A DNA stretch of 64,000 nucleotides from Allocatelliglobosispora scoriae (GTDB lineage Bacteria > Actinomycetota > Actinomycetes > Mycobacteriales > Micromonosporaceae). The stretch lies in the NCBI RefSeq assembly GCF_014204945.1, contig NZ_JACHMN010000002.1:3309001-3373000 (forward strand). Reading direction: 5' to 3'. Positions 27,222 to 36,712 of this stretch are shown here, piece after piece (the first letter of the stretch is position 1; the number at the start of each line of letters is the position of its first letter). A model generated the notes under the pieces. That model made no database searches. It worked only from the letters and a program-made list of their open reading frames with translations, and was not told the origin of the DNA. The position numbers were made by a program, and so were the translations under genes.

Positions 27222-30089
27222 ATGAAGTCAACGGCGCACGATCTCACCTTCCGGGTGCTCGGATCCTTCCACGTGGTCCATGAAGGACAGCCGGTGCCGG
27301 TCGGCGGACCACAGCTGCGGACCGTCCTGGCCCGGCTCCTCACCCCGCCGGGCCGCACGGTCAGCGTCGCCGCCCTGGTCCGCGAGGTCTGGGATGCCGA
27401 CGCCCCACCGGACGCCGAACGCACGATCCGCACCTATGTGTCGCGGCTGCGTACCGCGCTCGCCCCGCTCATCACCGCCGGAACGGTCACCCTCGCCACC
27501 GCCCCGCCCGGCTACCTGCTGCGCGTCGACCACGATGCCCTCGACTCCACCCGCTTCGAACGCCTCGCCACGGCGGGTCACGACGCCCTCGCCGCCGCTC
27601 GGCCCGACGAGGCGGCCGCCCTGCTCGACGAGGCGCTGGGCCTGTGGCGCGGCGATGCCTACGCCGAGTTCGCCGACTGCGCCGCCCTCGCCGCTGCGGG
27701 CGCCCGGCTGGAACGGCTGCGGCTCACCGCCAGCGAGGACCGTATCGCCGCCGACCAGGCCCGGGGCGGCGACGTCGTCGCCGAACTGGAGACCCTGGTC
27801 CGCCAGCACCCCGAACGCGAACGGCTCTGGGGACAGCTGATGCTCGCCCTCTACCGCGCCGACCGGCAAGCCGAAGCCCTCGCCGTCTTCCGGGAGGCCC
27901 GAACCGCCCTCATCGACACGCACGGGATCGAGCCGTCACCGCAGCTCATCGAGGTCCACCGGCGGATCCTCGCTCAGGACCCGCTGCTGTCGGCAGCCCC
28001 GGCCGACCGTCCGGCACCGCCCCCGCCCGCCGCCGCGTGGCCGCTGCCCGCGCAGCTGCCGCCGCCGGTAACCGGCTTCGCCGGACGCGACCACGAACTC
28101 TCCCGACTGGACGAGCACCTGCTCACCGGCGACGGCCCCGTACCGGCGCTGATCATCTCCGGCCCGGCCGGCGTCGGCAAGACCACCCTCGCCGTCACCT
28201 GGGCGCACCGCGCCACGGCAAGCTTCCCCGACGGCAGCCTCTACGCCAACCTGCGCGGCTTCGACCCCGACGACACGGCAGTCCTCGACGCACCCGCCGT
28301 CGTCCGCGGCTTCCTCGACGCCCTCGGCGTGCCTGCCACCCGCGTCCCGCCCAGCCCGGATGCGCAGCTCGGACTCTTCCGCAGCCTGCTGCACGAGCGC
28401 AGGATGCTGATCCTCCTCGACAACGCCCGCGATGTCTCGCAGGTCCGGGCCCTGCTGCCGGGCGCACCGGGCAGCCTGGTCCTGGTCACCAGCCGCAACC
28501 GGCTCGCCGGGCTCGTCGCCACCGAAGGCGCCCACCCCGTCGACCTGCGCCCGATGACCGAGGACAAGGCGCGCGAGCTGCTGCACCGGCGACTCGGCGC
28601 CCGCCGGATGACCGGCGAACCAACGGCCATCGAGGTGATCATCGCCCGCTGCGGCGGCCTGCCCCTCGCCCTGTCCATCGCTGCCGCCCTCGCGGCGACC
28701 CGCCCGGACCAGCCGATCGCCGCGCTCGCCGCGCAACTGGCCGACCCGGGCGGCGTCCTGGACACCCTGCGTGGCGACAGCGACCCCGCCACGGACCTGC
28801 GGGCCGTGTTCTCCTGGTCCTACCGCGCCCTGACCGAACCCGCCGCCGAACTCTTCGCCCTCCTCGGCCTGCACCCCGGCCCCGATCTCGCCACCGCTGC
28901 GGCTGCCAGCCTCGCCGGGCTGCCGGTCCGGCAGGCCCACGCACTCCTCGCCGAACTCGTTGCCGCCAACCTCGTCACCCCCGCCGGCCAGGACCGCTAC
29001 TTCCTGCACGACCTCCTGCGCGCCTACTCCGAAGACCTCCTGGCGGAGGCGACCGACCCGGCGCCGCGCACGGCCGCCCTCGACCGGCTGCTCGACCACT
29101 ACGTCCACACCTCATACGCCGCGACCCTCGCCCTGCACCCGCCGTTCAGCACCCTGGATCTGCCGCCCGCCGCGCCCGGCACCGCCCTGCCGGAGATCCC
29201 CGACGCCGCCGCGGCGCACGCCTGGTTCGACGCCGAACGCGTCGGCCTGCTCTCCGCCGTGGCCCATGCCGCCCGCCACGACCACCCCGCCCACGCCTGG
29301 CAGCTGGCCTGGAGCATGGCGCGCGACCTCGACCGGCGCGGCCAGTGGTCCGACCGGCTCGCCACCCAGGAGATCGCGCTGGCCGCCGGAGAGCGCAGCG
29401 GTGACCCGGTCGGCCAGGCGCACTCGCACCGCGAGCTGGGCATGGCCTACTTCCGCCTCGGCGGGGACCGCCAGGCCACCGACCACCTGCACCAGGCCCT
29501 GGACCTCTTCGACGCCGTCGGCGAGCCCGCCGGTGCCGGGCACGCGCGGATCAACCTGTCGATGCTCACCGAACGCCAAGGCGACCTGCACGCCGCGCTC
29601 CAGCACGCGCAGCAGGCCCGCGAGGAGTTCCAGCGCGCCGGGAACGCCGCCGGGCAGGCGTACACGCTCAACATGATCGGCTGGAAGCTGACCCTGCTCG
29701 GCGACCACGAGCAGGCCATCGACTACTGCGAGCGGGCGCTTGACCTGATCCGGGAGGTCGGCGACCACCAGGGCGAAGCCGACACGTGGGACAGCCTCGG
29801 CCATGCCCACCACAAGCTCGGTGACCAGTCCCGGGCGATCGCCTGCTACCGGCAGGCCATCGCACTGTTCGAACAGGTCGGCGACCAGTACGGGCGGGCG
29901 TGCAGCGACGTCAACCTCGGCGAGGCCCACTGGACCGCCGCCGACCACGAGGCGGCGCGCACGGCGTGGCGGCGGGCGTTGGTGACGCTGGACGAGCTCG
30001 GACATCCCGACGCCGATGGGGTCCGCGCCAGCCTGCGGCGACCGACTCCGACCGACTCCGGCAACACGCGCGTCCTCACCAACACCTAG
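27222..30089 (+). CDS. AfsR/SARP-type regulator: BTAD, NB-ARC ATPase and TPR
   Basis: A 955-residue AfsR-like transcription factor. In order: an OmpR-type winged helix (about residues 8-95), a BTAD domain (about 100-245), a Pro/Ala-rich linker, an NB-ARC/STAND ATPase with Walker A GPAGVGKTTLA near residue 314 and RMLILLDNARD as Walker B, then C-terminal TPRs (about 690-930; HSHRELGMAYFRLGG and similar units). AfsR homologues integrate signals to switch on secondary metabolism. The ATG at 27222 follows GGGGAGG. Repeats upstream at 27065 suggest autoregulation or control of the PLAT gene. Confidence 0.92.
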   Translation: MKSTAHDLTFRVLGSFHVVHEGQPVPVGGPQLRTVLARLLTPPGRTVSVAALVREVWDADAPPDAERTIRTYVSRLRTALAPLITAGTVTLATAPPGYLLRVDHDALDSTRFERLATAGHDALAAARPDEAAALLDEALGLWRGDAYAEFADCAALAAAGARLERLRLTASEDRIAADQARGGDVVAELETLVRQHPERERLWGQLMLALYRADRQAEALAVFREARTALIDTHGIEPSPQLIEVHRRILAQDPLLSAAPADRPAPPPPAAAWPLPAQLPPPVTGFAGRDHELSRLDEHLLTGDGPVPALIISGPAGVGKTTLAVTWAHRATASFPDGSLYANLRGFDPDDTAVLDAPAVVRGFLDALGVPATRVPPSPDAQLGLFRSLLHERRMLILLDNARDVSQVRALLPGAPGSLVLVTSRNRLAGLVATEGAHPVDLRPMTEDKARELLHRRLGARRMTGEPTAIEVIIARCGGLPLALSIAAALAATRPDQPIAALAAQLADPGGVLDTLRGDSDPATDLRAVFSWSYRALTEPAAELFALLGLHPGPDLATAAAASLAGLPVRQAHALLAELVAANLVTPAGQDRYFLHDLLRAYSEDLLAEATDPAPRTAALDRLLDHYVHTSYAATLALHPPFSTLDLPPAAPGTALPEIPDAAAAHAWFDAERVGLLSAVAHAARHDHPAHAWQLAWSMARDLDRRGQWSDRLATQEIALAAGERSGDPVGQAHSHRELGMAYFRLGGDRQATDHLHQALDLFDAVGEPAGAGHARINLSMLTERQGDLHAALQHAQQAREEFQRAGNAAGQAYTLNMIGWKLTLLGDHEQAIDYCERALDLIREVGDHQGEADTWDSLGHAHHKLGDQSRAIACYRQAIALFEQVGDQYGRACSDVNLGEAHWTAADHEAARTAWRRALVTLDELGHPDADGVRASLRRPTPTDSGNTRVLTNT

Positions 30090-30122
30090 TTGGTCCCGGC
30101 TTGCCTGGATAGATGCCCGAAT

Positions 30123-30138
30123 TGTTCCACGTGAAACA
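30123..30138. promoter_or_regulatory. parS chromosome-partition site
   Basis: TGTTCCACGTGAAACA matches the ParB-binding consensus TGTTNCACGTGAAACA at every fixed position. It lies in the gap between the AfsR-like gene and the convergent response regulator. Actinobacterial parS sites cluster around oriC. Confidence 0.85.
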
Positions 30139-30190
30139 TCGAGACCGGACTCAGGCGGCCGTGCGAGCAGCCACGTCGGCCGGTCCCCCG

Positions 30191-30832
30191 TCAGCGGCGG
30201 AGCAGGCCCAGGGTGATCGCGGTGGCGACGGCGGAGGTACGCGAGTCGGCGCCCAACTTCGTGTAGATGTGCGCCAGGTGGGATTTGACCGTGGCCTGGC
30301 TCAGGTAGAGCTGCTTGCTGATGGCGGCGTTCGAGAGCCCGTCGGCGACCAGTTGCAGGATCTCGGTCTCGCGCGGGGTCAACGTGGTGGCGGGCTCGCG
30401 CATCCGGTCCATCAGTCGCAGCGCCACGGCGGGGGCGAGCGCGGACCTCCCCGCCGCAGCGGCGCGCACCGCGGCGGCCAGCTCCTCCGGCGGGGCGTCC
30501 TTGAGCAGGTAACCGGATGCCCCGGCCTCGATGGCGGCGAGGATGTCGACATCGGTGTCATAGGTGGTCAGGATCAGCACCCGCGGCGCGCCCGGGCGAG
30601 CGGTGATGGCGGCCGTCGCCTGGGACCCGAGCATCTGCCCGCCGAACTGGAGATCCATCAGCACCACGTCGATGGCGAGCGCGGTCTCGGCGGCCAGGGT
30701 GACGGCTTCCTCGGCGGTGGGCACGTCCGCCACGACGGTGAAGCCGGGTTCGGTCCCCAGGACGGCGCGCAATCCCGCGCGTACCACCGGGTGGTCGTCG
30801 GCGAGCAGCAGCCGGACGTGCGACTCGCTCAT
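30191..30832 (-). CDS. NarL/FixJ (LuxR-type) response regulator
   Basis: A 213-residue two-domain regulator. The receiver has the acidic pair DDHP, the phosphoacceptor Asp in VVLMDLQFGG, the switch Thr in LILTTYD and the Lys in YLLKDAP. A LuxR-type HTH (about residues 150-205; LTPRETEILQLVADGLSNAAI) ends the protein. It overlaps the kinase gene by 4 bp. Together they probably regulate the divergent ABC transporter, as is common for such pairs. Confidence 0.92.
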   Translation of the reverse strand: MSESHVRLLLADDHPVVRAGLRAVLGTEPGFTVVADVPTAEEAVTLAAETALAIDVVLMDLQFGGQMLGSQATAAITARPGAPRVLILTTYDTDVDILAAIEAGASGYLLKDAPPEELAAAVRAAAAGRSALAPAVALRLMDRMREPATTLTPRETEILQLVADGLSNAAISKQLYLSQATVKSHLAHIYTKLGADSRTSAVATAITLGLLRR

Positions 30833-32052
30833 GCGGCGGTTCCTTCGCGGGCCGGGAGGGGGAGGGTGACTGCCAGGGCTGTGCCCTGGCCGGGGGCGGT
30901 TTCGAGGGTGAGGGTGCCGTGCAGCGCACGGGCGCGAGCGCGCATGGCGGCCAGTCCGAAGCCGGTGCCGGCCTCGTTGCCACCCGGCCCGGGGAGGGTC
31001 CCGGCGTCGAAGCCCTGGCCGTTGTCGACGACGTCGAGGGCTATCTCGGTGTCCATGTAGCTCAGGGTCATCTCGACATGGTCGGCAGTCGCGTGCTGGA
31101 CGGCGTTGGCCAGCGCGGACTGCGCGATACGCAGCAGCGCGACCTCGTGCGGGGTGGGCAGGTCCACGGGGGTGCCGGAGATCTGGCAGTGGACGCTCAA
31201 CGGCGAGATCCGGGCGGTGGTGGCGCACAGCCGCTCCAGTGCGGCGGGCAGATTGCCGGCTTCCAGGTCGGGCGGGCTCAGGGCGCGGACGAACCGCCGG
31301 GCTTCGGCGAGGTTGTCGACCGCGGTCTGGCGGGCATGGCGGACGTGGCCCAGCGCGGTCTCGGGCTGATCGGCGATGTGAGCGCGCTCGGCGGCCCGCA
31401 GCAGCAACTGGATGGAGGACAGGCCCTGGGCGAGGGTGTCGTGGATCTCGCGGGCGAGGCGTTCGCGTTCGGCCAGGACTCCGGCGGCGTGCTCGGCCGC
31501 GGCCAGTTCGCCTCGGGTGGCGGTCAGCTCCTCGATGAGGCGGCGGCGCTGCTCGCTCTCCCGATAGAGGGCCTGGTAACCCAGCGCGACCGCGACGGCG
31601 ACCGCAGCGCCCAGCACGGGACCGATGACGGTGCCCGGGTTGAGGGTGTGCGTGCGCCAGCCGAACCCGGCGATCGCCAGCGCGGTGGTCGCCGTGACCG
31701 CGGCCAGCGCCCAGGGGCGCGGCAGCAGGTGCAGTTGGACGAAGAAGAGCGGGAAGGCCAGCCAGATGCCGTCCGAGGTGAGCGCGAGCAGCACCAGCCA
31801 GGCGGCCATCACCGCCGCCAGCCACCAGATCGCGGCCCGGAGGCGGGTGTTGACCGGCCGCAGCAGCGGTCCGATGCCGTAGAGCACCGCGAAGACGCCC
31901 GCCGCGATGGCCACCGCCGGGGCGTTCGCAGCACCGCCGGCCACAGCCCGCACCACCGCCAGGACCAGCAGCCCGGCGACCATCAGGTGCAGGCAGGTAC
32001 GCAGCACCCGCAGCGCGGGAGTCAGGGAGGGACCGCTCACGACATCTCTCAC
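30829..32052 (-). CDS. two-component sensor histidine kinase (HisKA_3 type)
   Basis: A 407-residue membrane kinase. Several hydrophobic segments (about residues 15-135) form the sensor. A coiled linker leads to the HisKA_3 motif EREIHD-like LAREIHDTLAQGLSSIQLLL, which carries the phosphoacceptor His. The HATPase domain includes NAVQHA and VVDNGQGF with a GTGFGLAAMRARA G-box. The N-terminus is uncertain; I use GTG 32052, with GTG 32076 and 32040 as alternatives. It pairs with the overlapping response regulator and diverges from an ABC permease gene. Confidence 0.9.
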   Translation of the reverse strand: MRDVVSGPSLTPALRVLRTCLHLMVAGLLVLAVVRAVAGGAANAPAVAIAAGVFAVLYGIGPLLRPVNTRLRAAIWWLAAVMAAWLVLLALTSDGIWLAFPLFFVQLHLLPRPWALAAVTATTALAIAGFGWRTHTLNPGTVIGPVLGAAVAVAVALGYQALYRESEQRRRLIEELTATRGELAAAEHAAGVLAERERLAREIHDTLAQGLSSIQLLLRAAERAHIADQPETALGHVRHARQTAVDNLAEARRFVRALSPPDLEAGNLPAALERLCATTARISPLSVHCQISGTPVDLPTPHEVALLRIAQSALANAVQHATADHVEMTLSYMDTEIALDVVDNGQGFDAGTLPGPGGNEAGTGFGLAAMRARARALHGTLTLETAPGQGTALAVTLPLPAREGTAA

Positions 32053-32251
32053 CGGCCGCCGGACACATCCCCCCACATGGTGCTTCTCCCCAGCTCAGAG
32101 TATGCACACGCCACCGGCGACGGCATCGATCAAAAGATGTAGGCGCCGGGCGTTCCTCGGCGCGATGCCCCGGCGGGTCCGAGCGGGCGACGGTGGAGGC
32201 AGACCGCCGGGCATCGGGATCCGGCCCGGAAGCATCGAGAGAGGTTGGGCC

Positions 32252-33334
32252 GTGTTCGTCGCCTGGAGAGATCTGCGGTTCGCCAAGGGCCGTTTCGCGC
32301 TCATGGGCACCGTGATCGTGATGATAACGCTGCTGGTGGGGCTGCTGTCCGGACTCACAGCCGGGCTGGGCCGGGAGAACACCTCCGCCATCACCGGCCT
32401 GCCCGCCGACCACCTCGTCTTCTCAGCCCCCGCCGACGGCCAGGACATCTCCTTCACCGACTCCCACCTCGACCAGGACACCTGGAAGCAGTGGGCCGCA
32501 GTGCCCGGCGTGGATTCCGCCCAGCCGTTGGGCATCGCGATGACCAGGGCCCAGGCCGGTTCCATCACCGCGTCCCTGTCCGCATTCGGTGTCCAGCCGG
32601 GCTCTGACCTGGCACCCAAGGGCGGCCTCACGAACGGCACCGTGGTGATGTCGACGAAGGCCGCCGATGAACTGGGCGTTGAAGCCGGAGCCGCCCTCGC
32701 CCTGAACGGGCACGAGGTCACCCTGGCGGCTGTCGGCGGCGACGCGATGTACGCACACACCCCCGTGGTGTGGCTCACCCTCGACGACTGGCAGCGCCTC
32801 GGCGCCGCGGGCGGCGGCAGCGGTGAGCAGGCGACCGTCATCGCCCTGTCGACCACCTCCGGAGCCGACCTCTCGGCCGCCGACCGCAGGCTGGGCACCC
32901 GGACCGTCAGCAGCGACAGCGCGCTGCAGGCGATCGGCTCCTTCGCCTCGGAGAACGGCTCGCTGCAGCTGATGCGCGGCTTCCTGTTCGCCATCTCGGC
33001 CCTGGTCATCGGCGCGTTCTTCACCGTGTGGACCATCCAGCGCAGCGGCGACGTCGCCGTTCTCAAGGCCCTGGGCGCCTCCACCCGCTACCTCCTCAGG
33101 GACGCCCTGGGCCAGGCCGTGATCCTCCTCGTGCTCGGCACCGCCCTCGGCACGGCTCTGGCGGCCGGTATAGGTGCCGCCATCGGGGGCAGCGCGGTCC
33201 CCTTCGTCCTCGACGCCGCCACCGTCCTGGTCCCGATGGCCGTCATCATCGCCCTCGGCGCGTTCGGGGCCGCCCTGTCCATCCGGCGCATCACCTCCGT
33301 CGACCCCCTCACCGCTCTGGGAAGTGCCCGATGA
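32252..33334 (+). CDS. ABC transporter permease (MacB/FtsX type)
   Basis: A 360-residue permease with one N-terminal helix (about residues 15-38), a large extracytoplasmic MacB-like domain, then three C-terminal helices of the FtsX domain (about 250-350). RSGDVAVLKALGAS is the typical FtsX cytoplasmic coupling segment. The GTG at 32252 follows GAGAGGTTGGG. It overlaps its ATPase by 4 bp. Such two-gene systems often export peptides or drugs, or transmit stress. The neighbouring two-component system is its likely regulator. Confidence 0.88.
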   Translation: MFVAWRDLRFAKGRFALMGTVIVMITLLVGLLSGLTAGLGRENTSAITGLPADHLVFSAPADGQDISFTDSHLDQDTWKQWAAVPGVDSAQPLGIAMTRAQAGSITASLSAFGVQPGSDLAPKGGLTNGTVVMSTKAADELGVEAGAALALNGHEVTLAAVGGDAMYAHTPVVWLTLDDWQRLGAAGGGSGEQATVIALSTTSGADLSAADRRLGTRTVSSDSALQAIGSFASENGSLQLMRGFLFAISALVIGAFFTVWTIQRSGDVAVLKALGASTRYLLRDALGQAVILLVLGTALGTALAAGIGAAIGGSAVPFVLDAATVLVPMAVIIALGAFGAALSIRRITSVDPLTALGSAR

Positions 33335-34035
33335 CCAGCACGACCGCGACCACCACCGGGCTGCACCTGGCCGACATCGTCCTCACCTACCCCGACGGCA
33401 CGGGCCGCCTGACCGCCCTCGACCGCGTGAGCCTGAGCGTTACCGCGGGCACGATCACCGCTGTCGTCGGCCCCTCCGGCTCCGGCAAGTCCAGCCTCCT
33501 CGCGGTGGCCGCCACGCTCATCACCCCGGACTCCGGGCGGGTGAGCATCGCCGGAACCGACACCGATGGGCTGAGCCGCCACGAACTGACCGCCCTGCGC
33601 CGCACCACCGTCGGCATCGTCTTCCAACAGCCCAACCTGCTGCCCTCCCTCACCGCTGTCGAACAGCTCCAGGTCATGGCCCACCTCGACAGGCGCAGCC
33701 CCCGGAAGGCCCGCGCCCGTGCCCTGGAGATGCTCGACGCGGTCGGCCTCGGCGACCAGGCCGACCGCCGGCCCCATCAGCTCTCCGGCGGCCAGCGCCA
33801 GCGCATCAACATCGCCCGCGCCCTCATGAACGATCCCGCCGTCCTCCTGGTCGACGAACCCACCAGCGCCCTCGATCACGAACGCGGCGCCGCCGTCCTC
33901 GACCTGATCACCACCCTCACCCGCCGGAACGACACCGCCACCGTCCTGGTCACCCACGACCGCTCCCTGCTCGCCGCCGTCGACGAGGTCACCGAGGTCC
34001 GCGACGGCCGTCTCACCGCTCCCGCTCGCGCCTGA
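33331..34035 (+). CDS. ABC transporter ATP-binding protein (MacB/LolD type)
   Basis: A 234-residue ATPase with Walker A GPSGSGKSS (about residues 48-56), the Q-loop in IVFQQPNLL, signature LSGGQRQRINIARAL, Walker B VLLVDEPTSALD and the switch His in VLVTHDRS. It pairs with the permease directly upstream. A perfect palindrome lies 11 bp beyond the stop. Confidence 0.93.
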   Translation: MTSTTATTTGLHLADIVLTYPDGTGRLTALDRVSLSVTAGTITAVVGPSGSGKSSLLAVAATLITPDSGRVSIAGTDTDGLSRHELTALRRTTVGIVFQQPNLLPSLTAVEQLQVMAHLDRRSPRKARARALEMLDAVGLGDQADRRPHQLSGGQRQRINIARALMNDPAVLLVDEPTSALDHERGAAVLDLITTLTRRNDTATVLVTHDRSLLAAVDEVTEVRDGRLTAPARA

Positions 34036-34046
34036 CCTCCACAAAC

Positions 34047-34084
34047 ATCGAGCAGGCCGCGTACGCGTACGCGGCCTGCTCGAT
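34047..34084. terminator. perfect 38-bp palindrome, bidirectional terminator
   Basis: Two uninterrupted 19-bp arms (34047-34065 and 34066-34084) sit between the convergent ABC ATPase and UDP-glucose dehydrogenase genes, so it can end both operons. Confidence 0.75.
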
Positions 34085-34124
34085 ATCGGTGATCGTCAGC
34101 GGCCGGGAAGCACCGCCACTAGGT

Positions 34125-35471
34125 TCAGGGGCGACCCAGTGCGCGGTACTCCCAGCCGGCAGCCCGCCATGCCATCGGGTCGAGGGCGTGCCGGCCGTCG
34201 ACGATGCGGCGGTGTGCGACCACGGACCCCATCACCTCCGGAGCGATCTCCTGGAACTCCGACCACTCGGTCAGCAGGATCACCGCGTCGGCGCCCCGCA
34301 GCGTTTCGAGCAGGCTCTCGCCGTACTCGAGCTCGGGGTGCGCCCGCCGGGCGTTGTCCAGGGCCGCCGGGTCGAACACGCACACCTGGGCACCGGCTCG
34401 ATGCAGCGTGCTCGCCACATCCAGCGCCGGTGCGTCGCGGATGTCGTCGGAGTTCGGCTTGAACGCGGCGCCGAGCGCGGCGACCCGCTTGCCGGTGAGG
34501 TCCCCGCCCACCAGCTCACGGACCAGGTCGACGGCGCGGGTGCGGCGGCGCTGGTTGATCGCGTCCACCTCGTGCAGGAACGCCACGGCCTGCCCGACAC
34601 CCAGCTCGCCCGCGCGGTGGGCGAACGCACGGATGTCCTTGGGCAGGCAGCCGCCGCCGAAGCCGAGGCCGGGCTTGAGGAACTTGCCGCCGATCCGGGA
34701 GTCGTAGGCGAGCGCGGTGGCGAGGTCCTGGACGTCGGCGCCGATCGTCTCGCAGACCTCCGCCATCGCGTTGATGTAGGAGATCTTCGTGGCCAGGAAG
34801 GAGTTGGCCGCGACCTTCACCAGCTCGGCCGTCATCCGGTCGGTCACCACCACCGGGCTGCCCTGCTCGATCATCGGCGCGAAGGACGCCCGCAGCTGCT
34901 CCTCGGCCCACGCCGAGGCGACGCCGAAGACCAGCCGGTCCGGGTTCATCGTGTCCTCGACCGCGAAGCCCTCGCGGAGGAACTCGGGGTTCCAGGCCAG
35001 CTCGATCTCCGAGCCCGCCGGTGCCGTGGTGGCGATGAGCTCCGCCAGGTCGGCGGCGGTGCCCACCGGCACGGTGGACTTGCCCACGACGAGCGCCCGG
35101 CGGTTCAGGTGGCGGGCGAGTTCCCGGGTCGCGTCGAAGACATAGCTCACGTTGGCGGCGTGCGAGCCCGCCATCTGCGGTGTGCCGACACAGATGAAGT
35201 GCACGTCGCCGAACTCGGCCGCCTCGGCGAACGAGGTGGTGAACCGGAGCCGTCCCGACGTCAACGCCTTGGTCAGCAGCTCGGGAAGTCCCGGTTCGAA
35301 GAACGGAACTTCACCGGCGGTCAAGCGGTCGATCTTGCTCTGGTCCACGTCGACCCCGAGCACCTCATAACCCTGAACTGCCATGCAGATGGCGTGCGTG
35401 GCACCGAGGTATCCGGTACCGATGACGGTGAGCCTCGGCGTGACTTCGCCGAAGGTGCTCTCCATGTTCAT
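34125..35471 (-). CDS. UDP-glucose 6-dehydrogenase
   Basis: A 448-residue UDP-glucose/GDP-mannose dehydrogenase. The NAD motif VIGTGYLGATHA opens the protein. WNPEFLREGFAV and NSFLATKISYINA line the active site, and the catalytic Cys is about residue 275 in GFGGGCLPKDIRAF. LGAAFKPNSDDIRDAPAL is the UDP-binding domain. These match UDP-glucose dehydrogenases making UDP-glucuronate, and differ from the HexNAc-type enzyme at 14857. The ATG at 35471 follows AGGAGA. As last gene of the exopolysaccharide operon it should supply uronate to the synthase. Confidence 0.92.
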   Translation of the reverse strand: MNMESTFGEVTPRLTVIGTGYLGATHAICMAVQGYEVLGVDVDQSKIDRLTAGEVPFFEPGLPELLTKALTSGRLRFTTSFAEAAEFGDVHFICVGTPQMAGSHAANVSYVFDATRELARHLNRRALVVGKSTVPVGTAADLAELIATTAPAGSEIELAWNPEFLREGFAVEDTMNPDRLVFGVASAWAEEQLRASFAPMIEQGSPVVVTDRMTAELVKVAANSFLATKISYINAMAEVCETIGADVQDLATALAYDSRIGGKFLKPGLGFGGGCLPKDIRAFAHRAGELGVGQAVAFLHEVDAINQRRRTRAVDLVRELVGGDLTGKRVAALGAAFKPNSDDIRDAPALDVASTLHRAGAQVCVFDPAALDNARRAHPELEYGESLLETLRGADAVILLTEWSEFQEIAPEVMGSVVAHRRIVDGRHALDPMAWRAAGWEYRALGRP

Positions 35472-35551
35472 TGACTTCTCCTGTTTTCGGGAAGGGGGGA
35501 GCCGTACCGGACACGGGTCCGGCACTGAGGTCTTGTCGAGTTACGGGAGGG

Positions 35552-36712
35552 TCAGCCGCAGGCCTTGTTGCTGAAGCCCTTGGCGGCGCCGATCACCTTG
35601 TTGTCGCAGTTGGCCGTGTTGTTGCGCACCGGTACGAAGTTGAAGCCGTACCCGGGTCCGTTCACCTCGGCGGTGTTGCCCTTGAAGACGTTGTTGGTGC
35701 CCCAGCCCTCGACGACCTCGTGGGTCTGGAACCCGTCCTGTTTGGAGTTGCGCCCCAGGTTGCCCTGGATCAGCCAGCCGTTGCCCTTGACGTCGATCCA
35801 CGAGTCGGCGTGCGAGCCGCTGAACTTCGAGCCGTCGAAGGTGTTGTTCAGGACGCGGCCGCCGGTCGTACCCTCCTTGATGTCGATGCTCTCGGAGGTG
35901 GTGTCGGTGATCGTGTTGCCCTCGACGAGATTGCGGTCGCTGTTGTCCGGCTTGCACGCGGTGACGGTGCACCAGTTGGACTTCGCGGTGCCGACATAGA
36001 TGCCCTCGCCGAAGGTGTCGCGGCGGTTGCCCGTGTTGCGCACGGTGTTGCCGCGCACCACGTTGTCGGAGCTGAAGTTGCGCAGGTGGATGCCCTCGTC
36101 GCCGATCTGCTCCACGGTCAGCCCCGCGATCAGCGCACCCTGCACCCGATCGGCCATCAGGCCCTTCTGCCCGTTGAAGAGCGTCAGGCCCATCACCCGC
36201 CAGTAGCTGGCGCCGTCGAGGTGCAGCACGTAGCCGGCCTTGATGCCGCCGCCGTCGAGCACCGCTCCGGCGCCGCCGCACAGGTAGATCGGCTGCTCCT
36301 TGGTCGCCGGGGTCGTGGCGACGAACTTGCCCTCGTAGACGCCGTCCCGCAGCGCGATGACATCGCCCGGCCTGGCGCTCGCGAGCGCGTCGTGCAGGCC
36401 CCTCGCCTCCGACACGGTGATCGTCGCCTGCGGGCAACCGGCCGGTACGGCGGTCGGCGCGGGCACCGTCGGCTGTGTCGCGGTCGGGGTACCACTGCTC
36501 CCGACGACCGGCGTACGCGGTGACCTGCTCTCCCTGTCCCGCTGCCCGGTCGGCCGCGCGTCTCCGCCACCGCTCGTTACCACGACGAGCGTGATGACCA
36601 GCGCGATCACCACCGCCACCAGGGCACCGGTGACCCAGACCCATGGCCCGGTGGGTATCCCGCGCCTGCTCACCGGCGCGTCCGGGATGTCGATCGGCTC
36701 CTGAGTGCTCAT
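35552..36712 (-). CDS. membrane-anchored right-handed beta-helix protein (lyase/epimerase-like)
   Basis: A 386-residue type-II membrane protein. A transmembrane helix (about residues 26-47) is followed by a Ser/Thr/Pro linker and a right-handed parallel beta-helix with repeated NVVRGNTV, NLVEGNTI and VLNNTFDGS-type coils. The start of the fold, CPQATITVSEARGLHDAL, resembles chondroitinase-B/PL6-like proteins. It probably cleaves, epimerises or binds a uronate polymer outside the cell; I cannot name catalytic residues. It overlaps the upstream beta-helix gene by 4 bp and precedes UDP-glucose dehydrogenase by 80 bp. Confidence 0.8.
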   Translation of the reverse strand: MSTQEPIDIPDAPVSRRGIPTGPWVWVTGALVAVVIALVITLVVVTSGGGDARPTGQRDRESRSPRTPVVGSSGTPTATQPTVPAPTAVPAGCPQATITVSEARGLHDALASARPGDVIALRDGVYEGKFVATTPATKEQPIYLCGGAGAVLDGGGIKAGYVLHLDGASYWRVMGLTLFNGQKGLMADRVQGALIAGLTVEQIGDEGIHLRNFSSDNVVRGNTVRNTGNRRDTFGEGIYVGTAKSNWCTVTACKPDNSDRNLVEGNTITDTTSESIDIKEGTTGGRVLNNTFDGSKFSGSHADSWIDVKGNGWLIQGNLGRNSKQDGFQTHEVVEGWGTNNVFKGNTAEVNGPGYGFNFVPVRNNTANCDNKVIGAAKGFSNKACG

